Source: Candidatus Aminicenantota bacterium
GTDB lineage: Bacteria; Acidobacteriota; Aminicenantia; Aminicenantales; Saccharicenantaceae
Assembly: GCA_014360005.1 (NCBI GenBank)
Contig: JACIYI010000006.1
Location: 98,208-162,207 of the forward strand
DNA: 64,000 nucleotides
Direction of reading: 5' to 3'
Shown here piece by piece: positions 37,684 to 46,988 of this stretch (positions are counted from its first letter, which is position 1; the number at the start of each line of letters is the position of its first letter). The notes under the pieces were generated by a model. It ran no database searches. It saw only the letters and a program-made list of their open reading frames with translations, and was not told the origin of the DNA. A program made the position numbers and the translations under genes.

Positions 37684-37938
37684 GAGAAAAATTGCTCCAG
37701 CATCTGTCTGCTACTAAATTAGATAATTCGCTAACCGCTAAGCAACCAGTTTTTCTTCTCTTGCCTGGCTTAGAAAAAGGCTCCGCCCTCATTCTGCCCA
37801 GTAGCCACCACAGTTTGAGAAATATCCCCCATGAGAACTTAAAAAGATTGCGGCTTAAAATTGCGGACAATTATCCCCACCCGGTTATCAGAAAAAACAC
37901 AGACCCTGGCATAATGATAGACCAGGCCTGGTGCTGGG

Positions 37939-39054
37939 CTAGGCCTTGGACTTATTTTGTTTCATGGCCCCGCCAAACCAGTCCCAGATTTTACGGTGGA
38001 ATTCAAGGCTGGGGGGATTAGAGTTCAGAATTTCCCAGTAGCTGGTCGGGGCCTCTTCTGGCTGGAACCTTATCCGGAGATTCTGGTCCCACAGCCGGTA
38101 ATTTTCCGGGTGAAATTGAATTCCCAGGACGTTGGGAAACCTGGTGTGATGGATGGCCTCAACGATTTTCCCGTCTGGCGAAGTAGCCACCACCTTGAAC
38201 CCCTGGCCTAGCTTCTTTATGGCCTGATGATGGGAACTTAAGATCCGGGGCCGGTCATTCTGGGAAAAGCCCAGCTTTTTGACAAAAAATCCATCGGGCA
38301 GGAGTTTTATCCAGTGGAAATTATAGCCAGACAGCCTGAGGTCAGGGTGGAGCTTGACAAAAGGATTATTGTGCCAGCGGTCGGGCCCCAGGGCAATAAT
38401 ATCCTCGACATAATTTTTTCCGTAAACTTCCGACCAGATATCCTGGGTGAGCGTGCCGCCCGTTCCGACGTTGAGGCTCTGGGCACCCAGGCAGATGCCC
38501 AGCACGGGTAGGTCCGGGTTTTCAGTCAGCAGCGGGTTAAAGGCCGGGTCCTGGTAGCCGCCCAGCAGGTGAAAAATGGCCGAGAGTTCAAAGTAGTTCC
38601 GGTAGGGATCTTCGATGACGCTCAGGAGGCTGGTCCGGTCACCCCAGACCGCCGGCGGGATGTCGGGCCCGCCGAAAAAGATTATGCCGTCTGAGTTTCT
38701 GAAGATTTCCGCAAGCTCCGGGGTCAGGCCATTAGTCTGAAAGATGTTTTCCGGGCCGATCTCGGCCGAAAAAGCTTTGAAGCTAAACCAGTCCAGGCCA
38801 TTTTCTCTGGCATATTTTCTGGCCTCTTCATAGTTGGTCATTTCCCGGACATGGTAAACACCGGTCACCTTCAGGTTGGGAATATTGAGGAAACCCTTTT
38901 CTCGGAGAGCCTGCAGGTTGCGCAGGGTCCCGATCGATGGATAAAAAACAGTCAGTCTTACTTCCTCAGTCTGAGAGCGGAGGAAAGTGGGAAACAGACT
39001 AAGGCCCAGTAATAATAAAAGTAAAATCGGTATCAATCGCCGGTAAACTTTCAT
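37939..39054 (-). CDS. Exported class I glutamine amidotransferase-like hydrolase (peptidase C26)
   Basis: The ATG at 39054 is preceded by GGAGG at the right distance, and is preferred over the ATG at 39078. The 371-residue product begins with a signal peptide (MKVYRRLIPILLLLLLGLSLF). The catalytic part has FFGGPDIPP, the nucleophile elbow VLGICLGAQSLN with Cys, and GIQFHPENY with His and Glu, a complete GATase triad. It resembles gamma-glutamyl-gamma-aminobutyrate hydrolases, but an exported form suggests a different gamma-glutamyl substrate outside the cytoplasm. Unknown specificity. Confidence 0.82.
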   Translation of the reverse strand: MKVYRRLIPILLLLLLGLSLFPTFLRSQTEEVRLTVFYPSIGTLRNLQALREKGFLNIPNLKVTGVYHVREMTNYEEARKYARENGLDWFSFKAFSAEIGPENIFQTNGLTPELAEIFRNSDGIIFFGGPDIPPAVWGDRTSLLSVIEDPYRNYFELSAIFHLLGGYQDPAFNPLLTENPDLPVLGICLGAQSLNVGTGGTLTQDIWSEVYGKNYVEDIIALGPDRWHNNPFVKLHPDLRLSGYNFHWIKLLPDGFFVKKLGFSQNDRPRILSSHHQAIKKLGQGFKVVATSPDGKIVEAIHHTRFPNVLGIQFHPENYRLWDQNLRIRFQPEEAPTSYWEILNSNPPSLEFHRKIWDWFGGAMKQNKSKA

Positions 39055-39076
39055 CTTGGCCTCCATCTTGGATGTC

Positions 39077-39105
39077 ATTATATTTTTTCAGCCGCCCGGA
39101 TTCAA
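39077..39105 (-). promoter_or_regulatory. Promoter of the C26 hydrolase gene (TTGAAT-N17-TATAAT)
   Basis: On the minus strand TTGAAT (plus 39100-39105) and a perfect TATAAT (plus 39077-39082) are separated by 17 nt. Transcription would start near 39070, leaving about 16 nt with the GGAGG site before the ATG at 39054. The tight leader also supports choosing that ATG over 39078. Confidence 0.65.
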
Positions 39106-39244
39106 ATTGAAAAAAAGTTTAGGGCGGAAGAATTGATCATTATGACTGAAAAAGAAGTCTGAGGTGAAACCAGGGTGGTCTGGCTGAAAAGCTCTAATTT
39201 TTTCCAGAAGCAGATTTGTAATATGATAAGGAGGGCGGGTAATC

Positions 39245-39448
39245 ATGGACTGGGAAAAGGTTGAATGGTATGCGGGCTACCGGGGGGAGGAGAAACCGCG
39301 GGCGGTGGTGTCGGCCGGCCAGCGTATAGAAGTGGTCGAGATAATCTGGCAGAAGAGAATGCGAGAAAGCAAGAGCGGCTTAATTAGAGAGGTCTTCCGC
39401 TGCCGGCTGGCTGACGGCCGGAAGGTGACAATAGAGAAAAGAGAATAG
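39245..39448 (+). CDS. Small basic hypothetical protein (67 aa)
   Basis: An AAGGAGG site 10 nt before the ATG supports translation. The 67-residue product is predicted to be cytoplasmic and beta-rich, with the alternating pattern RAVVSAGQRIEVVEIIW and VFRCRLADGRKVTIEKRE, and has no cysteines forming a motif. I do not recognise the family. It stands alone between a divergent gene and a 242-bp gap, so context gives no function. Confidence 0.6.
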   Translation: MDWEKVEWYAGYRGEEKPRAVVSAGQRIEVVEIIWQKRMRESKSGLIREVFRCRLADGRKVTIEKRE

Positions 39449-39509
39449 CGGAAATATCGGGATAAGCCTGCGGTTGAGTTGATATGGTCTGACCCCCAAA
39501 GCAGTTGAT

Positions 39510-39529
39510 ATATGAATAACTGTTCATAT
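39510..39529. promoter_or_regulatory. Perfect inverted repeat, possible operator
   Basis: ATATGAA and TTCATAT are perfect inverse copies separated by 6 nt. The dyad is AT-rich and has no T-tract, so it looks more like a protein-binding site than a terminator. It lies about 160 bp upstream of the aspartoacylase-like gene. No other signal was found in 39449-39690. Confidence 0.35.
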
Positions 39530-39690
39530 GTTAAGGGGCCTGGAGTTTCCTCTGCCCGGCCCGCTGCCAAAAAAGTCTGGATTTTAACTGTGGAGTTTCC
39601 ATAGAATAGGGATTAATAGGAGTGGAAAGCAGGTGATTTGCCCAACAGCTTTTCATTCCACCTGAAAATTTACTCCTGGAAGGAGGAGTC

Positions 39691-40767
39691 ATGAGCCTGC
39701 ATAGAATCAAAGCTTCCAGCCTGAATATGTTCTTTTTTCTGGCGGTCCTGCTGTTACTTTCAAGCACCGGGCTTTCTGCTCAGAATCGTCCCTTTACCCT
39801 GGGTCAGATGATTGTTCAGCCCGGGGAAAGCCTCAGCGGATTCCTGGAAGTTCCGGCCGGGCTAGACCCGGCCACCCAGATTCCGGTGACCGTTATCAAC
39901 GGCCAGAAGCCGGGACGGGTGCTGGCGGCGGTGGCCGGTGTCCATCCTTACGAATATCCACCGATTCTGGCCCTTTACCGGATTAAAGAGATGATAAAAC
40001 CGGCAGAACTGTCCGGCACCCTGATCCTGGTGCACATTGCTAACCTGCCGGCTTTTCAAAGACGCACCATTTATTACAACCCCTTTGACTGGAAAAACCT
40101 GAACCGGGTCTTTCCCGGCGACCTGCATGGAAGCCAGAGCCAGCGCATTGCTGCCGTTCTGACCAGGGAGGTGGTAGACAGGGCCGAAGCTTTGATTGAC
40201 CTGCACTGCGGCGATGGCAACGAAGCCCTCATTCCTTACACTTACTGGATGCTGAGCGGTGACAGCCAGCTTGACTCCATCACCCGGGAAATGGCCGTAG
40301 TTTTTGGCTTAAAGCACATCATCATTGATAACACCAGGGCCCAGGACTTGCAAAACTCGAAGTACCTTGGCAACACGGCCATCGTCAGGAAAAGGCCGGC
40401 CATTACCACCGAGTCTGGCTACCTGGGTCGGGTGGAGGAAGAAGCCATTGCCGCCAACGTGGCCGGTGTTCTTAACGTCATGAAATACTTCAAAATGATT
40501 CCCGGCCAGCCCCGGCGTCAGACCGAACCGGTCTGGGTTGAGAAATACGAGGTTGTCTACTCCAACCACGACGGCCTGTTTTACCCCCGGGCCGGAATGG
40601 GTGATTATGTCAGGGCCGGCGAGGTGGTCGGGATTATCACCGATTACCACGGGAACATCCTGGAAGAACAACGGGCCCCGTTTACCGGGATTCTTCTGTA
40701 CATAATAGGAACACCGCCCTGCAATAAGGGAGAACCACTGTTTGAAGTCGGCCGGGTCAAGGAATAG
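39691..40767 (+). CDS. Exported succinylglutamate desuccinylase/aspartoacylase-like zinc hydrolase
   Basis: The 358-residue protein starts after a good SD (GGAAGGAGG) and has a signal peptide (ASSLNMFFFLAVLLLLSSTG). It is a member of the AstE/AspA branch of M14-type metallohydrolases: GVHPYEYPP supplies the first His/Glu zinc ligands, LNRVFPGDLHGSQSQRIA the substrate Arg region, and LIDLHCGDGNE the later His. The C-terminal beta domain is present (GDYVRAGEVVGIITDYHGN). Such enzymes cleave N-acyl amino acids or related amides. The exported location and the true substrate are open. Confidence 0.85.
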   Translation: MSLHRIKASSLNMFFFLAVLLLLSSTGLSAQNRPFTLGQMIVQPGESLSGFLEVPAGLDPATQIPVTVINGQKPGRVLAAVAGVHPYEYPPILALYRIKEMIKPAELSGTLILVHIANLPAFQRRTIYYNPFDWKNLNRVFPGDLHGSQSQRIAAVLTREVVDRAEALIDLHCGDGNEALIPYTYWMLSGDSQLDSITREMAVVFGLKHIIIDNTRAQDLQNSKYLGNTAIVRKRPAITTESGYLGRVEEEAIAANVAGVLNVMKYFKMIPGQPRRQTEPVWVEKYEVVYSNHDGLFYPRAGMGDYVRAGEVVGIITDYHGNILEEQRAPFTGILLYIIGTPPCNKGEPLFEVGRVKE

Positions 40768-41265
40768 TGCCTGAGGGAATACTGGTCACAGATAGAAACG
40801 GCTGATTTTTATAGCGGCCATCCGTTTCTGGCCGACTCCTATCCGGCTGGGTCTTTTATGGTTATTAATTTAAGGACAACATAATTCTGGCTTAAAAAAA
40901 GCCGACCAATTTTCTGCCAGGCGTTTTTTGATGACCACCTCAGGTTTGAGTCACGACTGGGACGGAAAGTTGGAATCCGGGGTTTATCATCTGGGCTGGT
41001 GGTTAAATGGCTCTTAGCTCCAACAAACTATCTTTAAGATTCCAGGCCCGGGAAGCTTTCCGGACTTTTCTTTTCTCGTGACCAGCCAGCCGCTCCCGCT
41101 TTTCGAGGCGGGGTTGGGCGGCCGCACTCTGGAATTGTTTGAGAACTCAAGCCGATTTTGCCCGAGGCCGAATTTTGAATTTTTAGCCTGTAGTGAACCT
41201 TTGACCCCTGGAATCCGTCTTTATAAGTTGATGCTCGAAATTTATCAAATTATGGCTGGAAGGAT
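40768..41265. other. Gene-free 498-bp gap before the DUF5916-like gene
   Basis: No supported coding sequence. An inverted repeat AGAAACGG/CCGTTTCT (40794-40829, 20-nt loop) lies just after the preceding stop. Near the right end TTGACC (41201) and TATAAG (41222) form a weak promoter candidate with a short 15-nt spacer; GGAAGGAT then precedes the ATG at 41266. The remaining sequence has no recognisable structure. Confidence 0.4.
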
Positions 41266-43443
41266 ATGAACAAGAAAACCGTAGCCGTTATTGCTGTTAT
41301 CTTTGTTGTCGGGTTTCTGGCTGGCGGCCGGCTCCTGGCCAGACAGGCCGCTTCGGCCATGGAAGAAAAACTGACCATTCCCAGGCTGTCGCAGCCTCCG
41401 AAGATCGACGGCCTGCTGGACGAGATCTACGAAAAGGAGTCGCTTAAGATAGAAGATTTTGTCCAGCTGTCTCCGAAGGAAAACGGCCAGCCGAGCGAAA
41501 AAACAGTAGCTTATCTCGGTTACGACCAAAAGAATCTCTACCTGGCTTTCCGCTGTTTTGATTCCCATCCGAAAAAAATTCGTTGTTCCGTCACCAGCCG
41601 GGATAACTGCATGGAAGATGACTGGGTGATAATCTTCCTCGATACTTTCGGCGAGAAGCGCCGGGCTTTTACCTTTGTCCTGAATCCCATCGGTGTCCAG
41701 GCTGATTTCATGCGAGTGGAAGAAGGCGGCAACGATAATATGGATGATTCCTGGGATACCTTTTTCATTTCAGACGGGAAAATGGACGACCTGGGTTACG
41801 TAGTGGAAGCGGCCATTCCTTTTAAGAGTATCCGTTTTCCCGATGAAGACCCCAAAACCTGGAACATCGTTCTGGGGCGGAATCTTCCCCGCACCGGAGA
41901 GATAATCATCTGGCCGCGCTATTCCCGAACCATCCCCGGGTTGCTCAGTCAGGGTAAGCCTTTCACTCTGACCGGGAACCTGGAAAAAGGAAAAAACCTG
42001 GAAATAATGCCCATCATTACCTCAGCCAAAACTGAGGGCCAGAAGATAGATGTCCAGCCTGGTCTGAATCTGAAATATGGAGCCAACTCCAACCTGACCC
42101 TCGACCTGACAGCCAATCCCGACTTCAGTCAGGTTGAAGCTGATGTGCCCCAGATTGACCTTAATCTCCGCTATGCTCTTTATTACCAGGAAAAAAGGCC
42201 CTTCTTCCTCGAAGGCATGGAAATCTTCCGCTATCCGGCCATAGAAATGGTTTATACCAGGCGGATTATAGACCCGCTGTTTGGAGCCAGAGTAACCGGC
42301 AAGACCGGGCGCTTTACTTACGGCTTGCTCACCGCTTACGACCAGAAACCGACTGAAAGCCTGTGGGATGTTTCTAACGGGGGCGGTCAGGAAACGGTTG
42401 ACCGAAATGCTCTGTTCAATATTTTCCGGGTGAAGGCTGACGTTTTTGATCAATCCTACATTGGTTTTACCCTGGCCGATAAAGAAATCACCGGCGGGGC
42501 CTGGAACCGGGTGGCCGGAATCGATGGCATGTGGCGCTTCAAAGACCGCTTCTTTTTTTCATTCCAGGCTCTGGCCTCTGACACCAGGAATGAAGAGCGC
42601 AACACCGCGCTGGCCCCGGCTATTTACAGCGAGTTTTATTACTACACCCGGCTCAAAAAGAAACTGCACTGGGGAGCCGGCGGTTATTTCCAGGCGATGC
42701 ATCCTGATTTTGAGGCTTCTTCCGGTTTCGTCAACCGGGTGGATTACCGTCTGACCGGCCTGTTTACTTTTTTCAACCTATTCATCGATAAAAAATACCT
42801 TAACGCGGTTGACCTGAATCTCCAGGTAGCCCAGCGGGATTCTTACAGTGGCGATATCGTCCAGGATAAATGGTTCAGAGCCCGGCTTCAGTTCCGGCTG
42901 ACTGAATTCAACCGGATATTCATCAACCTGACCCGGTCTATGGAACGTTATGCCGAGATCGATTTTAACAAGACAACTTTTTATCTGGAAGGTCAGACCA
43001 CCTTTCTGAGCTGGCTGCCCATCAATTTTTATTTTCAAACCGGCCACAGCATCAACTACGACCCGGAAGACCCTTTCCTCGGCTACAGCAATATCTACGG
43101 CCTGTTTCTGACCCTGAAGCCAGAAAAAAGGCTGCAGCTGGGGCTGGACGTCAACTGGCAGACTTACTGGAGAGAATGGGGAGGGGAGAAACTCTGGGAT
43201 TACCTGGTGATCCGGCAGAAGACGACCTTTCAGATTTCCAAGACCCTGTCCATCCGGACCATCGTTGATTACAACGATTATTATAAGAAAATATTCGGCA
43301 GCCTGCTCCTGAGCTGGGTGTTGAGGCCGGGGACTCTTTTCTACCTGGGAGCCGACTCCAACTACCTGCGGGATGAGTTCGGACATTACGGCCGTACCAA
43401 TTACGGTGTCTTCATGAAATTCTCCTACTGGTGGAGAATCTGA
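41266..43443 (+). CDS. DUF5916-like protein: CBM9-like domain plus predicted beta-barrel
   Basis: The 725-residue protein has an N-terminal signal anchor, then a CBM9-like sandwich (about residues 35-235): PRLSQPPKIDGLLDEIYE, YLGYDQKNLYLAFRCFD, DDWVIIFLDTF and VVEAAIPFKSIRFP. From about residue 260 follows a long segment of alternating aromatic beta-strands, with NPDFSQVEADVPQIDLNLRYALY and EKRPFFLEGMEIF, ending in an aromatic WWRI, as expected of an outer-membrane barrel. This arrangement matches the DUF5916 family found in Bacteroidetes and Acidobacteria. Function is unknown; a role in surface glycan handling is only a guess. Confidence 0.83.
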   Translation: MNKKTVAVIAVIFVVGFLAGGRLLARQAASAMEEKLTIPRLSQPPKIDGLLDEIYEKESLKIEDFVQLSPKENGQPSEKTVAYLGYDQKNLYLAFRCFDSHPKKIRCSVTSRDNCMEDDWVIIFLDTFGEKRRAFTFVLNPIGVQADFMRVEEGGNDNMDDSWDTFFISDGKMDDLGYVVEAAIPFKSIRFPDEDPKTWNIVLGRNLPRTGEIIIWPRYSRTIPGLLSQGKPFTLTGNLEKGKNLEIMPIITSAKTEGQKIDVQPGLNLKYGANSNLTLDLTANPDFSQVEADVPQIDLNLRYALYYQEKRPFFLEGMEIFRYPAIEMVYTRRIIDPLFGARVTGKTGRFTYGLLTAYDQKPTESLWDVSNGGGQETVDRNALFNIFRVKADVFDQSYIGFTLADKEITGGAWNRVAGIDGMWRFKDRFFFSFQALASDTRNEERNTALAPAIYSEFYYYTRLKKKLHWGAGGYFQAMHPDFEASSGFVNRVDYRLTGLFTFFNLFIDKKYLNAVDLNLQVAQRDSYSGDIVQDKWFRARLQFRLTEFNRIFINLTRSMERYAEIDFNKTTFYLEGQTTFLSWLPINFYFQTGHSINYDPEDPFLGYSNIYGLFLTLKPEKRLQLGLDVNWQTYWREWGGEKLWDYLVIRQKTTFQISKTLSIRTIVDYNDYYKKIFGSLLLSWVLRPGTLFYLGADSNYLRDEFGHYGRTNYGVFMKFSYWWRI

Positions 43444-43490
43444 AACATGCGGCTGGCGGCAGAAATATGGCCTGCCAAATAACATAAATC

Positions 43491-43515
43491 GGGGCAGAGG
43501 ATAGACCTCTGCCCC
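43491..43515 (+). terminator. Hairpin terminator after the DUF5916-like gene
   Basis: GGGGCAGAGG and CCTCTGCCCC form a perfect 10-bp stem with a 5-nt loop. The downstream TGTCTCGTCT is only moderately T-rich, so it may be weak. The right arm overlaps the -35 of the predicted mfd promoter. Confidence 0.6.
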
Positions 43516-43530
43516 TGTCTCGTCTAAAAT
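43502..43530 (+). promoter_or_regulatory. Promoter of mfd (TAGACC-N17-TAAAAT), adjacent to the start codon
   Basis: TAGACC (43502-43507) lies inside the terminator hairpin; TAAAAT (43525-43530) follows at 17 nt and ends 6 nt before the GTG start at 43537. No SD is present. The predicted start site coincides with the GTG, suggesting a leaderless mRNA, as at uvrA. Confidence 0.5.
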
Positions 43531-43536
43531 AACTCT

Positions 43537-46500
43537 GTGAGTCTGGAATTTCTGGCAGGGCTGCCGGAGTTTAGGGCCCTGGTAGCCAGGTTGAAGAGGG
43601 GGGAGGACTGTCTTTTTTTATCCGGCCTGATAGCTGAGGCCCGACCCTACTTATATGCTTTGCTGGCCAGAGAAATTCCCCGGCCCCTGGTGATCATCTG
43701 TCCCGGGAACAGTCCGCCTCCCGAACTTGGTTCGGACACCGCCAATTTTCTCCGCCTGCTGTCGGTTAACCGGGAAGTCCAGTTCCTGCCGGCCCTGAGC
43801 GCTGAACCTTATCTGGAAGTGGCCGCCCCCCTGGAAGCCGTAGCCTCCCGGATGAAGACCCTACACCGCCTCCTGCTGGGGCACAGGCCCATAATTTTTA
43901 CCAGCCTTCCGGGACTGCTGAAGCCAGTACCCGCAGCTGAAGACTTGAAGCAATCTTTCATTAAGGTCGCAGCCGGTGATGAGCTCGACCGTAACTGGCT
44001 CCTGGACAGGCTGAAAGAATTCGGTTATGTCCATGAGGACCTGGTAGCCTCGGCTGGCGAGTATGCCTACCGCGGCGGCATCGTTGATATCTACTCGGTC
44101 TGGTCGGAAAACCCTTACCGGCTGGAGTTTTCCGCAGACCGGGTGGCTTCCATCCGGGAGTTTGACGCTTCTACCCAGAGGTCCATAAACCGGGTTGGGA
44201 CGGTGGTAATTCCTTCCCTCCATGAGTATCCGGGCGGCCCCGCTTTTCTGGAGAAATTTACCAGGCTGGCCCGCAGCCGGGCCGGACACAGCCGCGACCT
44301 GGAAAAAAAGCTGGAACTCCTGCGGCAGGGAGAGGTCTTTCCTTCCTTTATTTATTCTTCGCTTCTGGTGTGGGACCATTTCCAGCCCATTACCGGGCTG
44401 ATGGACCAGCCGCTTTTTATTTTTGACGAGCGCCACCTGGTGGAGAAAGACTGGCAGGAGCGGCTGGCCGACTGGCAGCAAGCCTATGAAGAACAGACGG
44501 CCCAGGCGGCTTTCTATCTACCCCCGGCCGAGATTTTCCCGCCTGAAACTCTGGAGACCATCACTGGCCGGGCCCTGAGCCTGGTGGAACTGGGCGAGTC
44601 GGAGCGGGAAAACTGGGTTCGTTTTTCCTTCCAGCCGGTGCCGCACTTTGATAATAAAATTCCGTTCTTCCTTCAGTACCTGAAAAAGCGCCAGGAAGAG
44701 AGAGATATCTGCTATATTTTTCTTTCCAACCCTGGGCGCCGGGAGCGCCTGGCCACGATTTTGCAAGAAGAAGACATCCCGGCCCAGCTGCTGGCTGCCC
44801 CCCGCGAACAACCCCGCGGGGAAGAGGTCAACCTGGTGGAAGGCCAGTTGCGGCGCGGTTTCAGTTACCCCGGGCAGAAGATTTTCTTCTTCAGCGAACG
44901 GGATATCTTTACCGAGGAAAAAGTCATCATCAGCCGGGTTCCCCGCAAGCTGTTTTTCTCCCAGTTCCAGGACCTGAAGCAGGGGGACTATGTGGTCCAC
45001 ACCGACTACGGTGTCGGCCAGTTCAATGGCCTGAAAAAGCTGGCGGTGGACGGCCGGACCCACGACTTCATCGAAATCATCTACCGGGATGACGACCGGC
45101 TGCTGGTGCCAGTGGAAGACCTTAACCTGGTCCAGAAATTTTCCAGCGCCCCGGGCCTGGTGCCACAGCTGGATAAACTCGGCACCCAGACCTGGGCCAA
45201 AACCAAAGCCCGGGTTAAGAAGGCGGTGGAAGAAATTGCTCAGGAACTTCTGGAACTCTATGCCCGGCGCAAGACGGTCCAGGGCATCGCCTTTAGCCCG
45301 GAAGGGCAGTGGGAACGGGAATTCGAAAAGATGTTCATTTACGAAGAGACCGAAGACCAGCTACGGGCGATTGAGGAAATCAAGCGTGACATGGAGTCTC
45401 CCCGGCCGATGGACCGGCTGCTGTGCGGCGACGTCGGCTACGGCAAAACCGAGGTAGCTATGCGGGCCGCCTTCAAAGCGGTGATGGACGGCAAGCAGGT
45501 GGCGGTGCTCTGTCCGACCACGGTCCTGGCCGTGCAGCATCTTAATACCTTCCGCCAGAGGATGTTGCTTTTCCCGGTCAGGGTGGAAGCTCTGACCCGG
45601 CTGCAGTCAAAAAAGGAACAGCAGAAAATCGTGGAAGATTTGAAGAAGGGCTTTGTGGATATCATCATCGGAACTCATCGGCTGCTATCGCCTGACGTGT
45701 CCTTCCACGACCTGGGCTTGTTGATAATCGATGAAGAACAGCGGTTTGGAGTCAGCCACAAGGAAAAGGTCAAGCAGCTTAAAGCCAGCATCGATGTCCT
45801 GACTCTGACGGCCACCCCTATCCCCAGGACTCTCAACCTGGCTCTCAGCGGCCTCAGGGACATCAGCCTGATCGAAACGCCGCCCCGCGACCGGCTGGCG
45901 GTCCACACGGTGGTGGCTCCTTTTAATCCGGGGCTGGTGGCCTCGGCCATCAAGCAGGAGCTGGAGCGCCAGGGACAGGTTTATTACATCCACAATCGGA
46001 TCGAGGACATCGACCGGGTGGCCGACCTGGTCCGAAAGCTGGTGCCCGCGGCCCGGGTGGTGACCATCCACGGCCGGATGAGAGGAGTGGAGCTGGAAAA
46101 GAGAATGCTGGATTTCATAAACAACCAGTATAACGTTCTGGTCTCAACCACCATCATCGAGAACGGAATTGACATCCCCCTGGTCAATACCCTGATTGTC
46201 GACCGGGCCGACCTTTACGGTCTGGCCCAGCTCTACCAGCTCCGGGGACGGGTCGGCCGGTCCTCCCGGCAGGCCTACGCCTATTTCCTGGTGCCGCCGC
46301 TGTTTGAGCTGAGCTCGGAGGCCCGGGAGAGGTTAAAAGCGCTCAAGGAGTTCAGCGAACTGGGCTCTGGTTTCCGGCTGGCGGCCCGCGACCTGGAAAT
46401 CAGGGGGGCCGGTAACATCCTGGGGCACAGGCAGCACGGTTTTATAGAGGCCGTCGGTTATGAGTATTTCCTGCAGCTCCTGGAACGGACCATGCGGGAA

Positions 46501-46971
46501 CAGAAAGGCGAAAAAATTGAGGAAGTCAAATGCGAGATTAACCTCAGGGTTGACTTCCGCATCCCGGAAGACTACCTGCCTCAGGTTAACCTCAGGTTAA
46601 ACCTCTATAAGAGGTTATCCAGTCTTGAAAGCCCGGAGGAGGCTCCGAAAATCCGGGAGGAAGTCCAGGACCGGTTTGGCCCCCTGCCGGCCGTGGTGGA
46701 CAACCTGTTTCTATACGCCCAGATTAAATACTATGCCCAGCAGATCAGACTGAAAGCCCTGGACCGGACCGGACCGCGCCTGGTGGTCAAGTTCCCGCCG
46801 GAAGTTCATTTCCGCTGGGACCGGATGCAGTCGCTTCTAAAGCGTTTTCGGGGAAGCGTCTCCCCGCTGGGATTAATGACCTTTAATTTGCTGGCTGGAA
46901 CAGACAGGGAGTTTCTCAGTCAAACCCTCCTTATATTGAAGGAGCTCTCCGGCTATACTATAATCAACTGA
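43537..46971 (+). CDS. mfd: Transcription-repair coupling factor Mfd
   Basis: Mfd removes RNA polymerase stalled at damage and recruits UvrA. The 1144-residue protein starts at GTG. The N-terminal UvrB-like module ends near residue 340. The CarD-like RNAP-binding domain is seen at about 480-545 (QGDYVVHTDYGVGQFNGLKKL). The motor has Walker A GDVGYGKTEV, DEEQ box LLIIDEEQRFGV, the TATPIPRTLNLAL motif, and the RVGRSSRQAYAYF motif VI. The C-terminal TRCF domain is present. All domains are full length, although the partner UvrA here lacks its insertion domain. Confidence 0.97.
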   Translation: MSLEFLAGLPEFRALVARLKRGEDCLFLSGLIAEARPYLYALLAREIPRPLVIICPGNSPPPELGSDTANFLRLLSVNREVQFLPALSAEPYLEVAAPLEAVASRMKTLHRLLLGHRPIIFTSLPGLLKPVPAAEDLKQSFIKVAAGDELDRNWLLDRLKEFGYVHEDLVASAGEYAYRGGIVDIYSVWSENPYRLEFSADRVASIREFDASTQRSINRVGTVVIPSLHEYPGGPAFLEKFTRLARSRAGHSRDLEKKLELLRQGEVFPSFIYSSLLVWDHFQPITGLMDQPLFIFDERHLVEKDWQERLADWQQAYEEQTAQAAFYLPPAEIFPPETLETITGRALSLVELGESERENWVRFSFQPVPHFDNKIPFFLQYLKKRQEERDICYIFLSNPGRRERLATILQEEDIPAQLLAAPREQPRGEEVNLVEGQLRRGFSYPGQKIFFFSERDIFTEEKVIISRVPRKLFFSQFQDLKQGDYVVHTDYGVGQFNGLKKLAVDGRTHDFIEIIYRDDDRLLVPVEDLNLVQKFSSAPGLVPQLDKLGTQTWAKTKARVKKAVEEIAQELLELYARRKTVQGIAFSPEGQWEREFEKMFIYEETEDQLRAIEEIKRDMESPRPMDRLLCGDVGYGKTEVAMRAAFKAVMDGKQVAVLCPTTVLAVQHLNTFRQRMLLFPVRVEALTRLQSKKEQQKIVEDLKKGFVDIIIGTHRLLSPDVSFHDLGLLIIDEEQRFGVSHKEKVKQLKASIDVLTLTATPIPRTLNLALSGLRDISLIETPPRDRLAVHTVVAPFNPGLVASAIKQELERQGQVYYIHNRIEDIDRVADLVRKLVPAARVVTIHGRMRGVELEKRMLDFINNQYNVLVSTTIIENGIDIPLVNTLIVDRADLYGLAQLYQLRGRVGRSSRQAYAYFLVPPLFELSSEARERLKALKEFSELGSGFRLAARDLEIRGAGNILGHRQHGFIEAVGYEYFLQLLERTMREQKGEKIEEVKCEINLRVDFRIPEDYLPQVNLRLNLYKRLSSLESPEEAPKIREEVQDRFGPLPAVVDNLFLYAQIKYYAQQIRLKALDRTGPRLVVKFPPEVHFRWDRMQSLLKRFRGSVSPLGLMTFNLLAGTDREFLSQTLLILKELSGYTIIN

Positions 46972-46988
46972 GAATAGTGAGATTTTCG

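Noticed and set aside
41078..41269. 63-codon frame starting with GTG before the DUF5916-like gene
   Set aside because: No SD, no recognisable composition, and it runs into the next gene's start; judged to be chance.
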